Source of the DNA: a virus
Reading direction: 5' to 3' (one strand)
IMG/VR virus record: IMGVR_UViG_3300022200_000030
Coordinates: 16,572-80,571 of that record
DNA: 64,000 nucleotides
The notes beneath the pieces were generated by a model, which did not search any database, was not told the DNA's origin, and saw only the letters and a program-made list of their open reading frames with translations. Below, one piece after another: positions 46,322-53,731 of the stretch. The position numbers were made by a program, and so were the translations under genes. Each line of letters starts with the position of its first letter. Position 1 is the first letter of the stretch.

Positions 46322-47712
46322 CATGCATCACCTTTCCTACGCAAGTAAATGCGACCGCTATCCTTCTTGGTGCTAAACAACTTTCCTCCGAAGTCCTTGA
46401 AGTGTCGCTCGGCGGAACTCTTGGACAGGCCCGTGCCGGTCGTGTACGCAGAAATGACGTTTTGTTTTCGCCGCCATCCGTCCACACCTTCAATCTCGTA
46501 CGGCTGACACGCATTGAATGCGCTCAACATATCGTTGAGTACCTTCTGCTCCTTGCCCTTGTTGCCACCGATTTCAACAGAATCCTCAAGCCATGAAATG
46601 AGGTTGACGAACAAATCAATCAGGATTTCATGCGCCATGTCCACGTGGCGAGCAAGAATCACGTCGCTGCGCTCAAGCACCGCCATGTGCAGCGAGAAGA
46701 TGCCAAGGTAGTTCTCAATGGCAGGAGTGAACGACGCCACGATTTCAGACATGGATGGGTCCATGTCACGTAGCAGGTCGTACACTTCTTCAGACGCTTG
46801 ATGAAGGGCAACTTCGTAGTCAGCCTCAGCCGTGAACATGTCCCACATGTGGGCTTGAACTACTTCCTCCTGTTCTTTGTTCGTTAATTCAGACCAATTC
46901 GTGAATGTGATTTCAGCGAGGTTCAACAACTTGTCACGTACCCACTTTTGCGTTTCACGGAAGTATTCGTACAGGTCTTCACGTGAGTACTCAATGGCAC
47001 GGGGCTTTCGCCAAAACGTACTGAGTCGCTTTTGACTCACGCCCTGTCGCTCGTCCATGTCCCAATGTCGCCAATAGAGCAGAACACGTTGGAAGATACC
47101 CTTGGTTAGCACGTACTCCTTCACGCCTTTGGGCGGGTAGGTGGTAATCCACATTGACACGCTTGACTCAGCCTCGACCTTGTTCCCCTTCATGTGTTTC
47201 ACAAGGGTGTTGTTACCGCTACCAACGGGATTGCAGGCCGTCTGCAAGTACAGGACCGTCTCCTGACTGTGCTTACCGGGGTTGAGGATGATGGAGCCTT
47301 CGTCAAAGTTGATGGCTTTGCGTCCCGCGAGTAGCCCTTCCACCGTTTCATACTCACCTGTTGGCTTGCCGTTGTCGTCCAACACCGCTTCAGTTGAGCC
47401 AATCAGCCCCGCGTCTGTACCTGATGCGAACAACTCAATGGGTACATCTGCCTCATTGCACACGTCGCTAATGAAGTTCCATGCGATTGATTTACCTGTA
47501 CGTGAAGGTTGAATCCAAAACACGTGTACGCGAGGGTCAAGGTGTGTGTCCCCCGTGGGAATGCGAACGTAGGGCAGGATAGCCTGCCCTTGAATGAAGA
47601 AGAATGAGAGTAGTCCCGGCACTTCGTTTCGCATTGATGTTTGCGAGAAGTGATGCAGGTATGCATTGAGAATGTCATGCTTCTGTACGGCGGTGTAATT
47701 TCGTGGCTCCAT
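46321..47712 (-). CDS. P-loop ATPase, DUF3987-like; candidate replicative helicase
   Basis: 463 residues from ATG 47712. Walker A variant QPSRTGKS at about residues 67-74 and a Walker B-like AINFDEGS at about 132-139. The phage/plasmid DUF3987 ATPases have this layout and usually go with primases. The C-terminal ~80 residues form a winged-helix-like domain (VISAYTTGTGLSKSSAERHF then KDFGG). No MCM or DnaB gene is seen in the window, and the virus brings primase, polymerase, clamp and loader, so this is the best helicase candidate. It has its own promoter block just upstream. Confidence 0.65.
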   Translation of the reverse strand: MEPRNYTAVQKHDILNAYLHHFSQTSMRNEVPGLLSFFFIQGQAILPYVRIPTGDTHLDPRVHVFWIQPSRTGKSIAWNFISDVCNEADVPIELFASGTDAGLIGSTEAVLDDNGKPTGEYETVEGLLAGRKAINFDEGSIILNPGKHSQETVLYLQTACNPVGSGNNTLVKHMKGNKVEAESSVSMWITTYPPKGVKEYVLTKGIFQRVLLYWRHWDMDERQGVSQKRLSTFWRKPRAIEYSREDLYEYFRETQKWVRDKLLNLAEITFTNWSELTNKEQEEVVQAHMWDMFTAEADYEVALHQASEEVYDLLRDMDPSMSEIVASFTPAIENYLGIFSLHMAVLERSDVILARHVDMAHEILIDLFVNLISWLEDSVEIGGNKGKEQKVLNDMLSAFNACQPYEIEGVDGWRRKQNVISAYTTGTGLSKSSAERHFKDFGGKLFSTKKDSGRIYLRRKGDA

Positions 47713-47735
47713 GTTGCTCATCTCCTTTTCCTTTT

Positions 47736-47754
47736 GTTGGTTATATACTTCGAC
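47736..47754 (-). promoter_or_regulatory. archaeal promoter (BRE/TATA) for the helicase operon
   Basis: On the - strand it reads GTCGAAGTATATAACCAAC, identical over 19 bases to 60268-60286. CGAAG plus TATATAA fits a TFB-recognition element and TATA box. From the TATA box to the ATG there are exactly 28 bases in both copies, including a purine-rich GGAAAAGGAG ribosome site. Here the TAA of the box is also the stop codon of the XPF-type gene. Confidence 0.75.
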
Positions 47755-48445
47755 GGACAGTCCTCTCTTGTTTGACCTGCTCTTCACTTGTCAGCACGTT
47801 GATGAGAAGACGCCTCCGAACATCACCTAACCCCTTGACCTGTTTTAATGACTCAGGGTGGGCCATCTCTTCGATGCTCCCACAAGTGTCAAGCAGACGC
47901 TCGGCAATCTCTCGCCCAACACCGGGTACGGCCATCAGCATGTCCATGCGGATATCGTTCGACGCAACGCGCCTTAGCGCATGTGCGCCGTGTGCGCTCG
48001 CAGGCTTGTGCAACTTGTCGTGAAGACGCACGATGAACGATGCAGCCTCACTTGTATCAGACGTGTACAACACCTGACAATCAAAGTCAGACATGATGCG
48101 AGCAAGAGTACCCATGAGTTCGTTCTGCACCCGCGAGTATGACACATGCTTCCCCGAGGCCTTGGCTTGTGCAAGGTACTTCTGAATCGAACCGTGGACG
48201 ACGAGGAAGAACCGCTCAAAGTTGGCATCCATGTTGTCAAGTTGCCGCCACAGGTGGCCGCTATGCGAGGACAGGAACAGGTCGTTGATGCTCTTGGCCT
48301 CGACCAATGCGCCGCCGAGTTGGTAGTCGCCTACAACGAGCGATTGGCGGATAACGACAAGCCCTGCCTTCTCCGCTTTCCGCTCGACGGACTCACACAG
48401 GAGGCCGCGTTCGTTTGAGTCAATGATGAGTTCAGGCTTCGGCAT
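47741..48445 (-). CDS. XPF/ERCC4-family structure-specific nuclease with HhH domain
   Basis: 234 residues. Nuclease motifs: DSNERG (D9, E12, R13), VGDYQLGG (D40), and VEAKSINDLFLSS (E49, K51), where the family signature ERK is EAK. A C-terminal double helix-hairpin-helix (VPGVGREIAERLL and VKGLGDVRRRLL) provides DNA binding. It cuts branched or flap DNA during replication and recombination; the length matches short archaeal or viral XPF forms without the helicase domain. It overlaps the HNH gene by 14 bases. Confidence 0.9.
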   Translation of the reverse strand: MPKPELIIDSNERGLLCESVERKAEKAGLVVIRQSLVVGDYQLGGALVEAKSINDLFLSSHSGHLWRQLDNMDANFERFFLVVHGSIQKYLAQAKASGKHVSYSRVQNELMGTLARIMSDFDCQVLYTSDTSEAASFIVRLHDKLHKPASAHGAHALRRVASNDIRMDMLMAVPGVGREIAERLLDTCGSIEEMAHPESLKQVKGLGDVRRRLLINVLTSEEQVKQERTVRRSI

Positions 48446-49301
48446 CAGTCAATCCCTCCCATTTTGCACCTTTGCTGATATTGTCCGGTCCCCACAAGGG
48501 TTGCAGGTTGTCCAATGTCCAACACGCTTTGAACTCAGGGTCGTCTGTTGAATTGAACTCAAACGATGAAATCGGACGAATATGGTCAATGTGCCACTCA
48601 TCCATGTTGTCCCACGACATACCTTCAACAAACTGTGACTCAAGATGGTGCATCAGTTGAACGGGTGTGTAGCCGACAATATCGAACGTATAAGAGTGCT
48701 TTTGCAAATCACGAAGAGTTCTTCTCATCCTCCTTCTCATACGTTGTGAAATAGCATTCTTAGGTTGTGCATACCACGTTTTGAGCCTACATTCCGTAGT
48801 GCAGTATTGCTTATTTTTTTGCTCGGTGTAGTACGTGCTATGGCAAGAAACGCAGGTTTTGACTAAGAGTGGGCGTTCAGCAATTTCTTTTGCCTTGCTT
48901 GCCCTCCTACGCTTTTTTCGCATCTCGATTACTTCGGGTCGCTTTGCATACTCAAAGCAGTATTCCCGATGACCGTTAGTGTTTTTTTGGTATCGCAGTT
49001 TTTGTCTATGCGCAGCGTGTTTCTTTTTGCAAACGACTGAGCATACAAGGCTATTGTGTGCTTTGGGTTGGAACGTAGTTTCACAAACACGACAAATCCT
49101 GTCAGGGAATTGTTTTTTGATGTATTTATTTCGACTTAACTTACATTCGTGTGAGCATATCTTGTGAGTGTTGCAATTCGGCTGAAACGACATGCCGCAT
49201 TCGATGCACTCACGCATTTTGAACCTACATTTCTTTGAACACATTTTGTGTTGTTTAGAGTTCGGCTGAAACGCCGTACTGCATACGATACATTCTCGCA
49301 T
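48432..49301 (-). CDS. HNH endonuclease with an N-terminal array of zinc knuckles
   Basis: 289 residues from ATG 49301, which overlaps the previous stop (TGATG). Residues 1-90 hold three repeats of a C-x2-C ... FQPN ... C-x3-C unit, and a fourth variant lies near 150-175 (CVSCHSTYY...CTTEC). A basic helical linker leads to the HNH domain at about 240-285 (EWHIDHIRPISSF, then LDNLQPLWGPDN). The zinc array should give DNA binding. DNA at about 48700-49260 is visibly AT-richer than its neighbours, which fits recent acquisition as a mobile endonuclease. It may also be a resolvase or a virus-exclusion nuclease. Confidence 0.85.
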   Translation of the reverse strand: MRECIVCSTAFQPNSKQHKMCSKKCRFKMRECIECGMSFQPNCNTHKICSHECKLSRNKYIKKQFPDRICRVCETTFQPKAHNSLVCSVVCKKKHAAHRQKLRYQKNTNGHREYCFEYAKRPEVIEMRKKRRRASKAKEIAERPLLVKTCVSCHSTYYTEQKNKQYCTTECRLKTWYAQPKNAISQRMRRRMRRTLRDLQKHSYTFDIVGYTPVQLMHHLESQFVEGMSWDNMDEWHIDHIRPISSFEFNSTDDPEFKACWTLDNLQPLWGPDNISKGAKWEGLTDAEA

Positions 49302-49522
49302 CAACGCGCCCCCCAATATCCCTTGTGATGTGCGCAGGTGGACTTCTCCCACCGCGCCCACGCTTTGCATCGCTGCTTGTTTTTACCGAAGGCCGTACAT
49401 TGCCATTCTTCAGGAGGGGTGGAGAAGCGACACTTCGCGCAGATGAACGGTTGGTCGTCCGGTACTCGTCGGCTCTTTCGATTCCCTTTTGATTTACAGA
49501 CTTCACACCACATAGCAGGCAT
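49301..49522 (-). CDS. 73-aa zinc-finger protein
   Basis: ATG is adjacent to the primase TAA. It has CEVC (6-9), CAKC (28-31), and a C-terminal knuckle CTAFGKNKQRCKAWARWE followed by CAHH. The last pattern, C-x8-RCKA then CxxH, recurs in small viral proteins. Function unknown; DNA or RNA binding is likely. Confidence 0.65.
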   Translation of the reverse strand: MPAMWCEVCKSKGNRKSRRVPDDQPFICAKCRFSTPPEEWQCTAFGKNKQRCKAWARWEKSTCAHHKGYWGAR

Positions 49523-50611
49523 TTAGATTCCTCCTGTCCCATCATAGTACACGCACTTGCCCACGCAGTACCCTTCCTGATAGAGTGTGGCGCAGGAGGC
49601 ACTTGAGTAGCCGGTGGCTACGATACTTCGCACCTGTTCTTCTGTGCGTGATGTGTCATAGTCCACCCATCCCTGTTGGGCGATGAACGAACAGATGGTG
49701 CGAATGTGTTCTTCCTTTTCCCGTTCATCAATTCGCCAATGCGGGAAGAACATGCGCAACCTGTCTGCAAGATAGGTCGCAAAGTGGTAACGCTCACGGT
49801 GCGTAGGGTTCCCTTCCCCCATCGCTGCTTGTGCGAGACACGGCAGTACGTGAATGTCCGAGAGTGTAGTAGTAGGTAGGTCAACGGGTTCAAGGTTCAT
49901 CATTTGAGTGAGCATGGATTCTTTTACTTCAAACTGAAGTGGCTCACTTCCGAGTTGTACATAGCCTGAGTGGGCCTCCATACCCAAGTTCATCAGGTCG
50001 TCGTATGAGGCTGATTCAATCAGTTCGCTTGTCAGCGGTACACCCCAACAGTCACGACGAGCGTTGTACGAGTTGGGTATGCGAATCATGCCGCTTGTGT
50101 CAAACGCCACGGTAGGGTCATTGCAGCGAAGCACACCAATCTCCCGTTCCCATTCGTTGATGAGCAGGCGACCTGTGTACTTGATTTGAGACAACTCGCC
50201 ACCTGTTGTGGGTTCAAGCGTACGGTCAAGGGGAATCCATACGTGGAAACCACCGCCGCTAAACCACACGAAGTGCATGGTGTTGCTCTTCATCAGGTGC
50301 TTGTGTAGCCTGCGTACCTCATCGTGCGGCTTATCGAAGGAAACGTCCACGCCTTTAGCCTTGAAGTCCTTGCAGTCAAAGTCCATGACGAAGTGATGAA
50401 TACGCGGAGTGTTGTAGTCAACACGGTGATGCTTCGGTGGTGCAGTTTTGTTGTAACCGTAAGCGGTCATGTACACGTTACCTGAGCCACTCTTACCACG
50501 CCAATACGATTCTAACTCTTCGGCGGTACGTACAATGCGCCTCCACCCACGCTCCCCTCCGCTTGGCAATTCAAGCACTTCGCGGGGAAAGTCAATGGGG
50601 ATAAAAGCCAC
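49523..50611 (-). CDS. DNA primase: PriS-type catalytic domain fused to a PriL-type iron-sulfur domain
   Basis: GTG start at 50611 (GGTGATGATGTG). Residues 60-200 are an archaeo-eukaryotic primase core: MDFD (D77, D79), SGGGFH (118-123), and D171 with IRIPNSYN. The C-terminal part has LPC (C258), SASC (C340), GYC (C349) and GKC (C353), the order and spacing style of the four cluster-binding Cys of PriL. So both primase subunits appear to be in a 362-residue chain. It makes RNA or DNA primers for the viral PolB. Confidence 0.88.
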   Translation of the reverse strand: MAFIPIDFPREVLELPSGGERGWRRIVRTAEELESYWRGKSGSGNVYMTAYGYNKTAPPKHHRVDYNTPRIHHFVMDFDCKDFKAKGVDVSFDKPHDEVRRLHKHLMKSNTMHFVWFSGGGFHVWIPLDRTLEPTTGGELSQIKYTGRLLINEWEREIGVLRCNDPTVAFDTSGMIRIPNSYNARRDCWGVPLTSELIESASYDDLMNLGMEAHSGYVQLGSEPLQFEVKESMLTQMMNLEPVDLPTTTLSDIHVLPCLAQAAMGEGNPTHRERYHFATYLADRLRMFFPHWRIDEREKEEHIRTICSFIAQQGWVDYDTSRTEEQVRSIVATGYSSASCATLYQEGYCVGKCVYYDGTGGI

Positions 50612-50615
50612 ATCA

Positions 50616-50909
50616 TCACCACTTGTTCATCAAGCCCTCAAGGTCTGAAATGAGTGTGTTCAACACAACGAGTACGTCGTGCTTCTCAAACACATTTGGG
50701 GCGAGGGTGTACTGTACGATGTAGTAGTACCCAAGCCCTTCATTATCCTCGTCATAGAAGTCAAGAGTGTACTGCTTCAGCACCGAGCGAACGAACATGC
50801 TCCTACCCGGAAGCAAACCCCTCGGTGCGCTCATGCGTACCTGCACCTGATGAGGCGGGGTCACCTCTTCTTGCAGCCTGTTCTCAATATATTCAACGTC
50901 ATCTTTCAT
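50616..50909 (-). CDS. 97-aa protein of unknown function
   Basis: ATG immediately follows the TAA of the Cas4-like gene. A helical acidic start (MKDDVEYIENRLQEEV), basic β middle (VRMSAPRGLLPGRSMFVRSV), Tyr-rich strands and a final helix. It lies between the Cas4-like nuclease and primase genes; a primase partner is possible but not shown by sequence. Confidence 0.55.
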   Translation of the reverse strand: MKDDVEYIENRLQEEVTPPHQVQVRMSAPRGLLPGRSMFVRSVLKQYTLDFYDEDNEGLGYYYIVQYTLAPNVFEKHDVLVVLNTLISDLEGLMNKW

Positions 50910-51917
50910 TTATTCTTCCTCCAATGTGTCAAGGAATCTGTCGGTCAACGACCAAAAATCACAATGCTCCTTGTAGGAACACCAATCGCACTTGAGCGAT
51001 TGCTCTTCAAGGGGTACGTCTGCCTTTGGTTTGCCGAGCCAAGGGTCAGGAGGGAAGTCCATGCTAACGTGTGCTGCAACCAACTTCGTGAGTGCATTCT
51101 CCACACTCGTAAGTGTGCGACTTAGCGCACCTTCATACACAATGGCATTGCGCTCACCGTTCTCAGCACCACCGGGGAACTCCCACCCCCAATGTGATAT
51201 GGGTAGGTACTCACCGTGAGGACTGTTGTTCAAGAACATCTGATAGAACGCCATCTCCTTGCGCATCTTGGGCAGGCCGCTGCGCTCCTTCCACTTGCCT
51301 GTCTTCAACTCCATCAGCGCATACGTCCCATGCCCTGTGTTAAAGATAGAGTCAATGAAACCGGACAGGTGAATGGGAATGCGCTCCCCGTCAACCTCGA
51401 CGTACCTGTTGGCGTGTACGTGTGCTTCCACGGCGACGGGTCGCCAATGCTTCGTACCACCATGAATGAGTCGTTGATACTGCCACTCAAGCCATTGTTG
51501 AATCTGCTCAGGCTCGCCAAACTCATACGGCTCAGGTGGGTTAGGAGTACTATGAGAGTAAAACAAATCGCGGGCGGCGTCAGTTTTTCCTGCTTTAAAT
51601 AAGGTCATGACTTCCTCTTCGGAATTAAAATCAGACCAAAAGAACTCAACGAAATCGTGGACGTTACTGCCGCGAGTCATGGCATCGGTTTGCTCATCAG
51701 GGATGCGCAAGAATCGCTTGATGTAGTACTGTTGTGGACACCACCCGAAGTCACCAAGGCTTGACTTAGACACACGCAGAATCGTGCCGTCTTGGTCGTT
51801 GGGGTTCCAAGCGTACTTGCTACGTCTGTACCACTCAGCCTCTTCGGTGTGGCCTGTCTCAGCCTCATACTCGTCAATGCTTTGGCGACTATCATCACCT
51901 GTGGGGTTCCACCTCAT
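50910..51917 (-). CDS. Cas4/RecB-like PD-(D/E)XK nuclease with an iron-sulfur cluster
   Basis: 335 residues, ATG overlapping the stop of the preceding small gene (ATGA). Residues that define the family are present: C60 (GWCPQQYY), H87 (GSNVHDF), D189 (LSGFIDSIF), E203 and K205 (MELKTG), and C310, C313, C319 (CDWCSYKEHC), which with C60 would hold a [4Fe-4S] cluster. Such enzymes resect DNA ends in recombination. There is no CRISPR array or Cas1, so this is a replication/recombination nuclease. Confidence 0.9.
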   Translation of the reverse strand: MRWNPTGDDSRQSIDEYEAETGHTEEAEWYRRSKYAWNPNDQDGTILRVSKSSLGDFGWCPQQYYIKRFLRIPDEQTDAMTRGSNVHDFVEFFWSDFNSEEEVMTLFKAGKTDAARDLFYSHSTPNPPEPYEFGEPEQIQQWLEWQYQRLIHGGTKHWRPVAVEAHVHANRYVEVDGERIPIHLSGFIDSIFNTGHGTYALMELKTGKWKERSGLPKMRKEMAFYQMFLNNSPHGEYLPISHWGWEFPGGAENGERNAIVYEGALSRTLTSVENALTKLVAAHVSMDFPPDPWLGKPKADVPLEEQSLKCDWCSYKEHCDFWSLTDRFLDTLEEE

Positions 51918-52102
51918 CGGTCTTTCACCTCCCTCATCAGACGCTCAACGTACACGGCTGCATCCATCAATTCCTCTTGTAAGTGCTGAAGCCACGCGAA
52001 CAGGTCAAGGTCGTTCCTCTCCATCGTGACGCCGTACTTGGCTTTGCCGACTTCAGCCCGTTGCTGAATCTTCTCGCACACGGCGTCTTCAATCTTAGAC
52101 AC
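51914..52102 (-). CDS. 62-aa MazG-like helical protein
   Basis: GTG start at 52102, overlapping the upstream gene by 8 bases. Helical pattern (IQQRAEVGKAKYGVTMERND followed by LFAWLQHLQEELMDAAVYVE) is common in phages and looks like a short all-α NTP-pyrophosphohydrolase (MazG-type) core with EELMDA. Only part of the usual metal-site Glu/Asp set is visible, so activity is uncertain. Confidence 0.65.
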   Translation of the reverse strand: MSKIEDAVCEKIQQRAEVGKAKYGVTMERNDLDLFAWLQHLQEELMDAAVYVERLMREVKDR

Positions 52103-52271
52103 GGTTAGCCCTCACAGGTACAGGAAAGAGGCGTTGTTGACTCTCAGGTGTCATGTCAAAGAACTCGTCAAGCGTCGTCTGACGGGTCTTGCGGCCACCG
52201 CATTGACAGTAGCGCACCATCGGCTCTCGCGTAGGTGTGTTCATCACTCGTTCCCAAATCTTCCATTTCAT
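52095..52271 (-). CDS. 58-aa protein with a perfect PCNA-interacting (PIP) box
   Basis: ATG 52271 lies one base after the GHKL gene's stop, 7 bases behind GGTGA; an earlier ATG has no spacing. Residues after a CQCGG knuckle read RQTTLDEFF, an exact QxxLxxFF clamp-binding motif as used by archaeal and eukaryotic PCNA partners. The rest is short and polar (DMTPESQQRLFPVPVRANRV). It may tether the neighbouring nucleases to the viral clamp or block the host clamp. Confidence 0.75.
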   Translation of the reverse strand: MKWKIWERVMNTPTREPMVRYCQCGGRKTRQTTLDEFFDMTPESQQRLFPVPVRANRV

Positions 52272-52272
52272 T

Positions 52273-53727
52273 TCATTCACCTACCTTCACATACGTACCC
52301 ATCACAATTTTGTATATGGGTGCGGAGTTGTCTGCATATGTAATGACAAAATCATCGCCCAACAAAGGCTTCCAATGTTCATCGAATTGCTTCTTTGCGT
52401 TAGCGAGTACAGTCTTAGCGAACACCACCCCACGCTTTGACCCGACAGTAACCATGTAACCGACGAGTTGGTTCATGTCTTGAGCATTGAAGTTCCCCTT
52501 CTTTACTTCAAACACGTATAGGTTGCCTCCGTTCATGGCTGTCACGTCCATGCTAAGGTTTGTGTCTGTTGATTCTTCGGTCTTCACATCAGACCACACG
52601 GATTCTCCCGTGGGCAACTTCACGTCTGACAAGTATGCGGCCAATCCGTCACGAATCAATGACTCGCTGAGATTGTCGTACTCATCGTTGTTATCGGGTG
52701 GGTTGAAGAACGCCGTGATTTTGTTGTCAAGGATGGCCGCTGCAATCCCCTTCTTGATAGCAAGCCATTCATCGGTTTGTTGCACGTTGTCTTTCTTGGG
52801 TGTCGTAGGAATATGCCCTTCCTTCACAATGAGTTGTCCAATAAGACGATTGAGTGAAGTGTGGTTCTTTGGCCTCCACTCGGTTAGCGGTTCGTATGAG
52901 CGATGAACAACCACTCGGTCGTTCTGCACAATGTCAATACCACCACCGTAGGACAAAGCCTTCCACGTTCCTTCTTCGTTCTCAGCACTCATGCCAATGA
53001 TGAAATCAGCAACGACGTTCTGAGTTACAATCTCTTTCTTCAGGAGATGTACATTTGTACCCGTTGTAGGATGGAAGTACGGTGGATGAATCGGAGGCAC
53101 ATGAATAATTTCAGGTTGATTCTTTGCATTCAGAAGTGGTTGTCCTGTGTGAACATCAAACTCTTGAATTGTGATGCTGCCCCCGTTGCTCAGGAAGTTG
53201 CCATACCTGACACCGAATGATTCCTTGAGCGTAGTAATACGTTGTGCAGCAAACACATTCAACATGACGTTCATTGAAATCTCCGTACCGGTGTGACTCC
53301 AAGGTGGAGTAATACCTGTGTCAATATGAAGGGTGTTTCCCTCATATCCTTCAACTGCAAAACAATCAACGCCATCATAGGTCAAGATGTAATCTAACCC
53401 TGCTGCGATGTTCATGTTGCCAAAGTAGGCAATTGCACTTTTCATACCAACACCGTGTTCATTGATGCCTTGGTTCGTTCGTGCCCCTACCGCGAAGGCT
53501 TCAGCGAGTTCATTTATGCTGATGCCGTCACCGTCGTCAGTCACCGTGACGTTGTGAATGGCTCGCATGCCATCATTTTCAACATACAATTCAATGCCGA
53601 TTTTCTTTGCGCTAACGATAGCGTTGTCAACCAATTCATGTAAGGCGGTGTAAAAGGTAAAACCGCTCTTTGACATGGTGTTTGCCATTTGTTCGTTATT
53701 GCTCTTCATCTCAATTTGTTGTTTCAT
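52273..53727 (-). CDS. GHKL ATPase fused to a PD-(D/E)XK-type nuclease domain
   Basis: 484 residues. GHKL (Hsp90/MutL/MORC) ATPase motifs: HELVDNA (N35), DDGDGI (64-69), HGVGMKSA (91-98) and TGTEI (146-150). After about residue 385 there is MDVTAMNGGNLYVFEVKKG (D394, E407, K409), the D-ExK core of a restriction-type nuclease. ATP-driven dimer closing would control the nuclease, as in MutL or MORC-like enzymes, but the domain pair differs from MutL. The gene lies between PolB and the PIP-box microprotein. DNA is AT-richer than its neighbours. It could be repair, replication control or inter-virus defence. Confidence 0.82.
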   Translation of the reverse strand: MKQQIEMKSNNEQMANTMSKSGFTFYTALHELVDNAIVSAKKIGIELYVENDGMRAIHNVTVTDDGDGISINELAEAFAVGARTNQGINEHGVGMKSAIAYFGNMNIAAGLDYILTYDGVDCFAVEGYEGNTLHIDTGITPPWSHTGTEISMNVMLNVFAAQRITTLKESFGVRYGNFLSNGGSITIQEFDVHTGQPLLNAKNQPEIIHVPPIHPPYFHPTTGTNVHLLKKEIVTQNVVADFIIGMSAENEEGTWKALSYGGGIDIVQNDRVVVHRSYEPLTEWRPKNHTSLNRLIGQLIVKEGHIPTTPKKDNVQQTDEWLAIKKGIAAAILDNKITAFFNPPDNNDEYDNLSESLIRDGLAAYLSDVKLPTGESVWSDVKTEESTDTNLSMDVTAMNGGNLYVFEVKKGNFNAQDMNQLVGYMVTVGSKRGVVFAKTVLANAKKQFDEHWKPLLGDDFVITYADNSAPIYKIVMGTYVKVGE

Positions 53728-53731
53728 TTTA

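Noticed and set aside
50910-51917. Cas4-like gene as part of a viral CRISPR system
   Set aside because: No repeat-spacer array, Cas1 or Cas2 in the window; Cas4-like nucleases are common replication enzymes in archaeal viruses.
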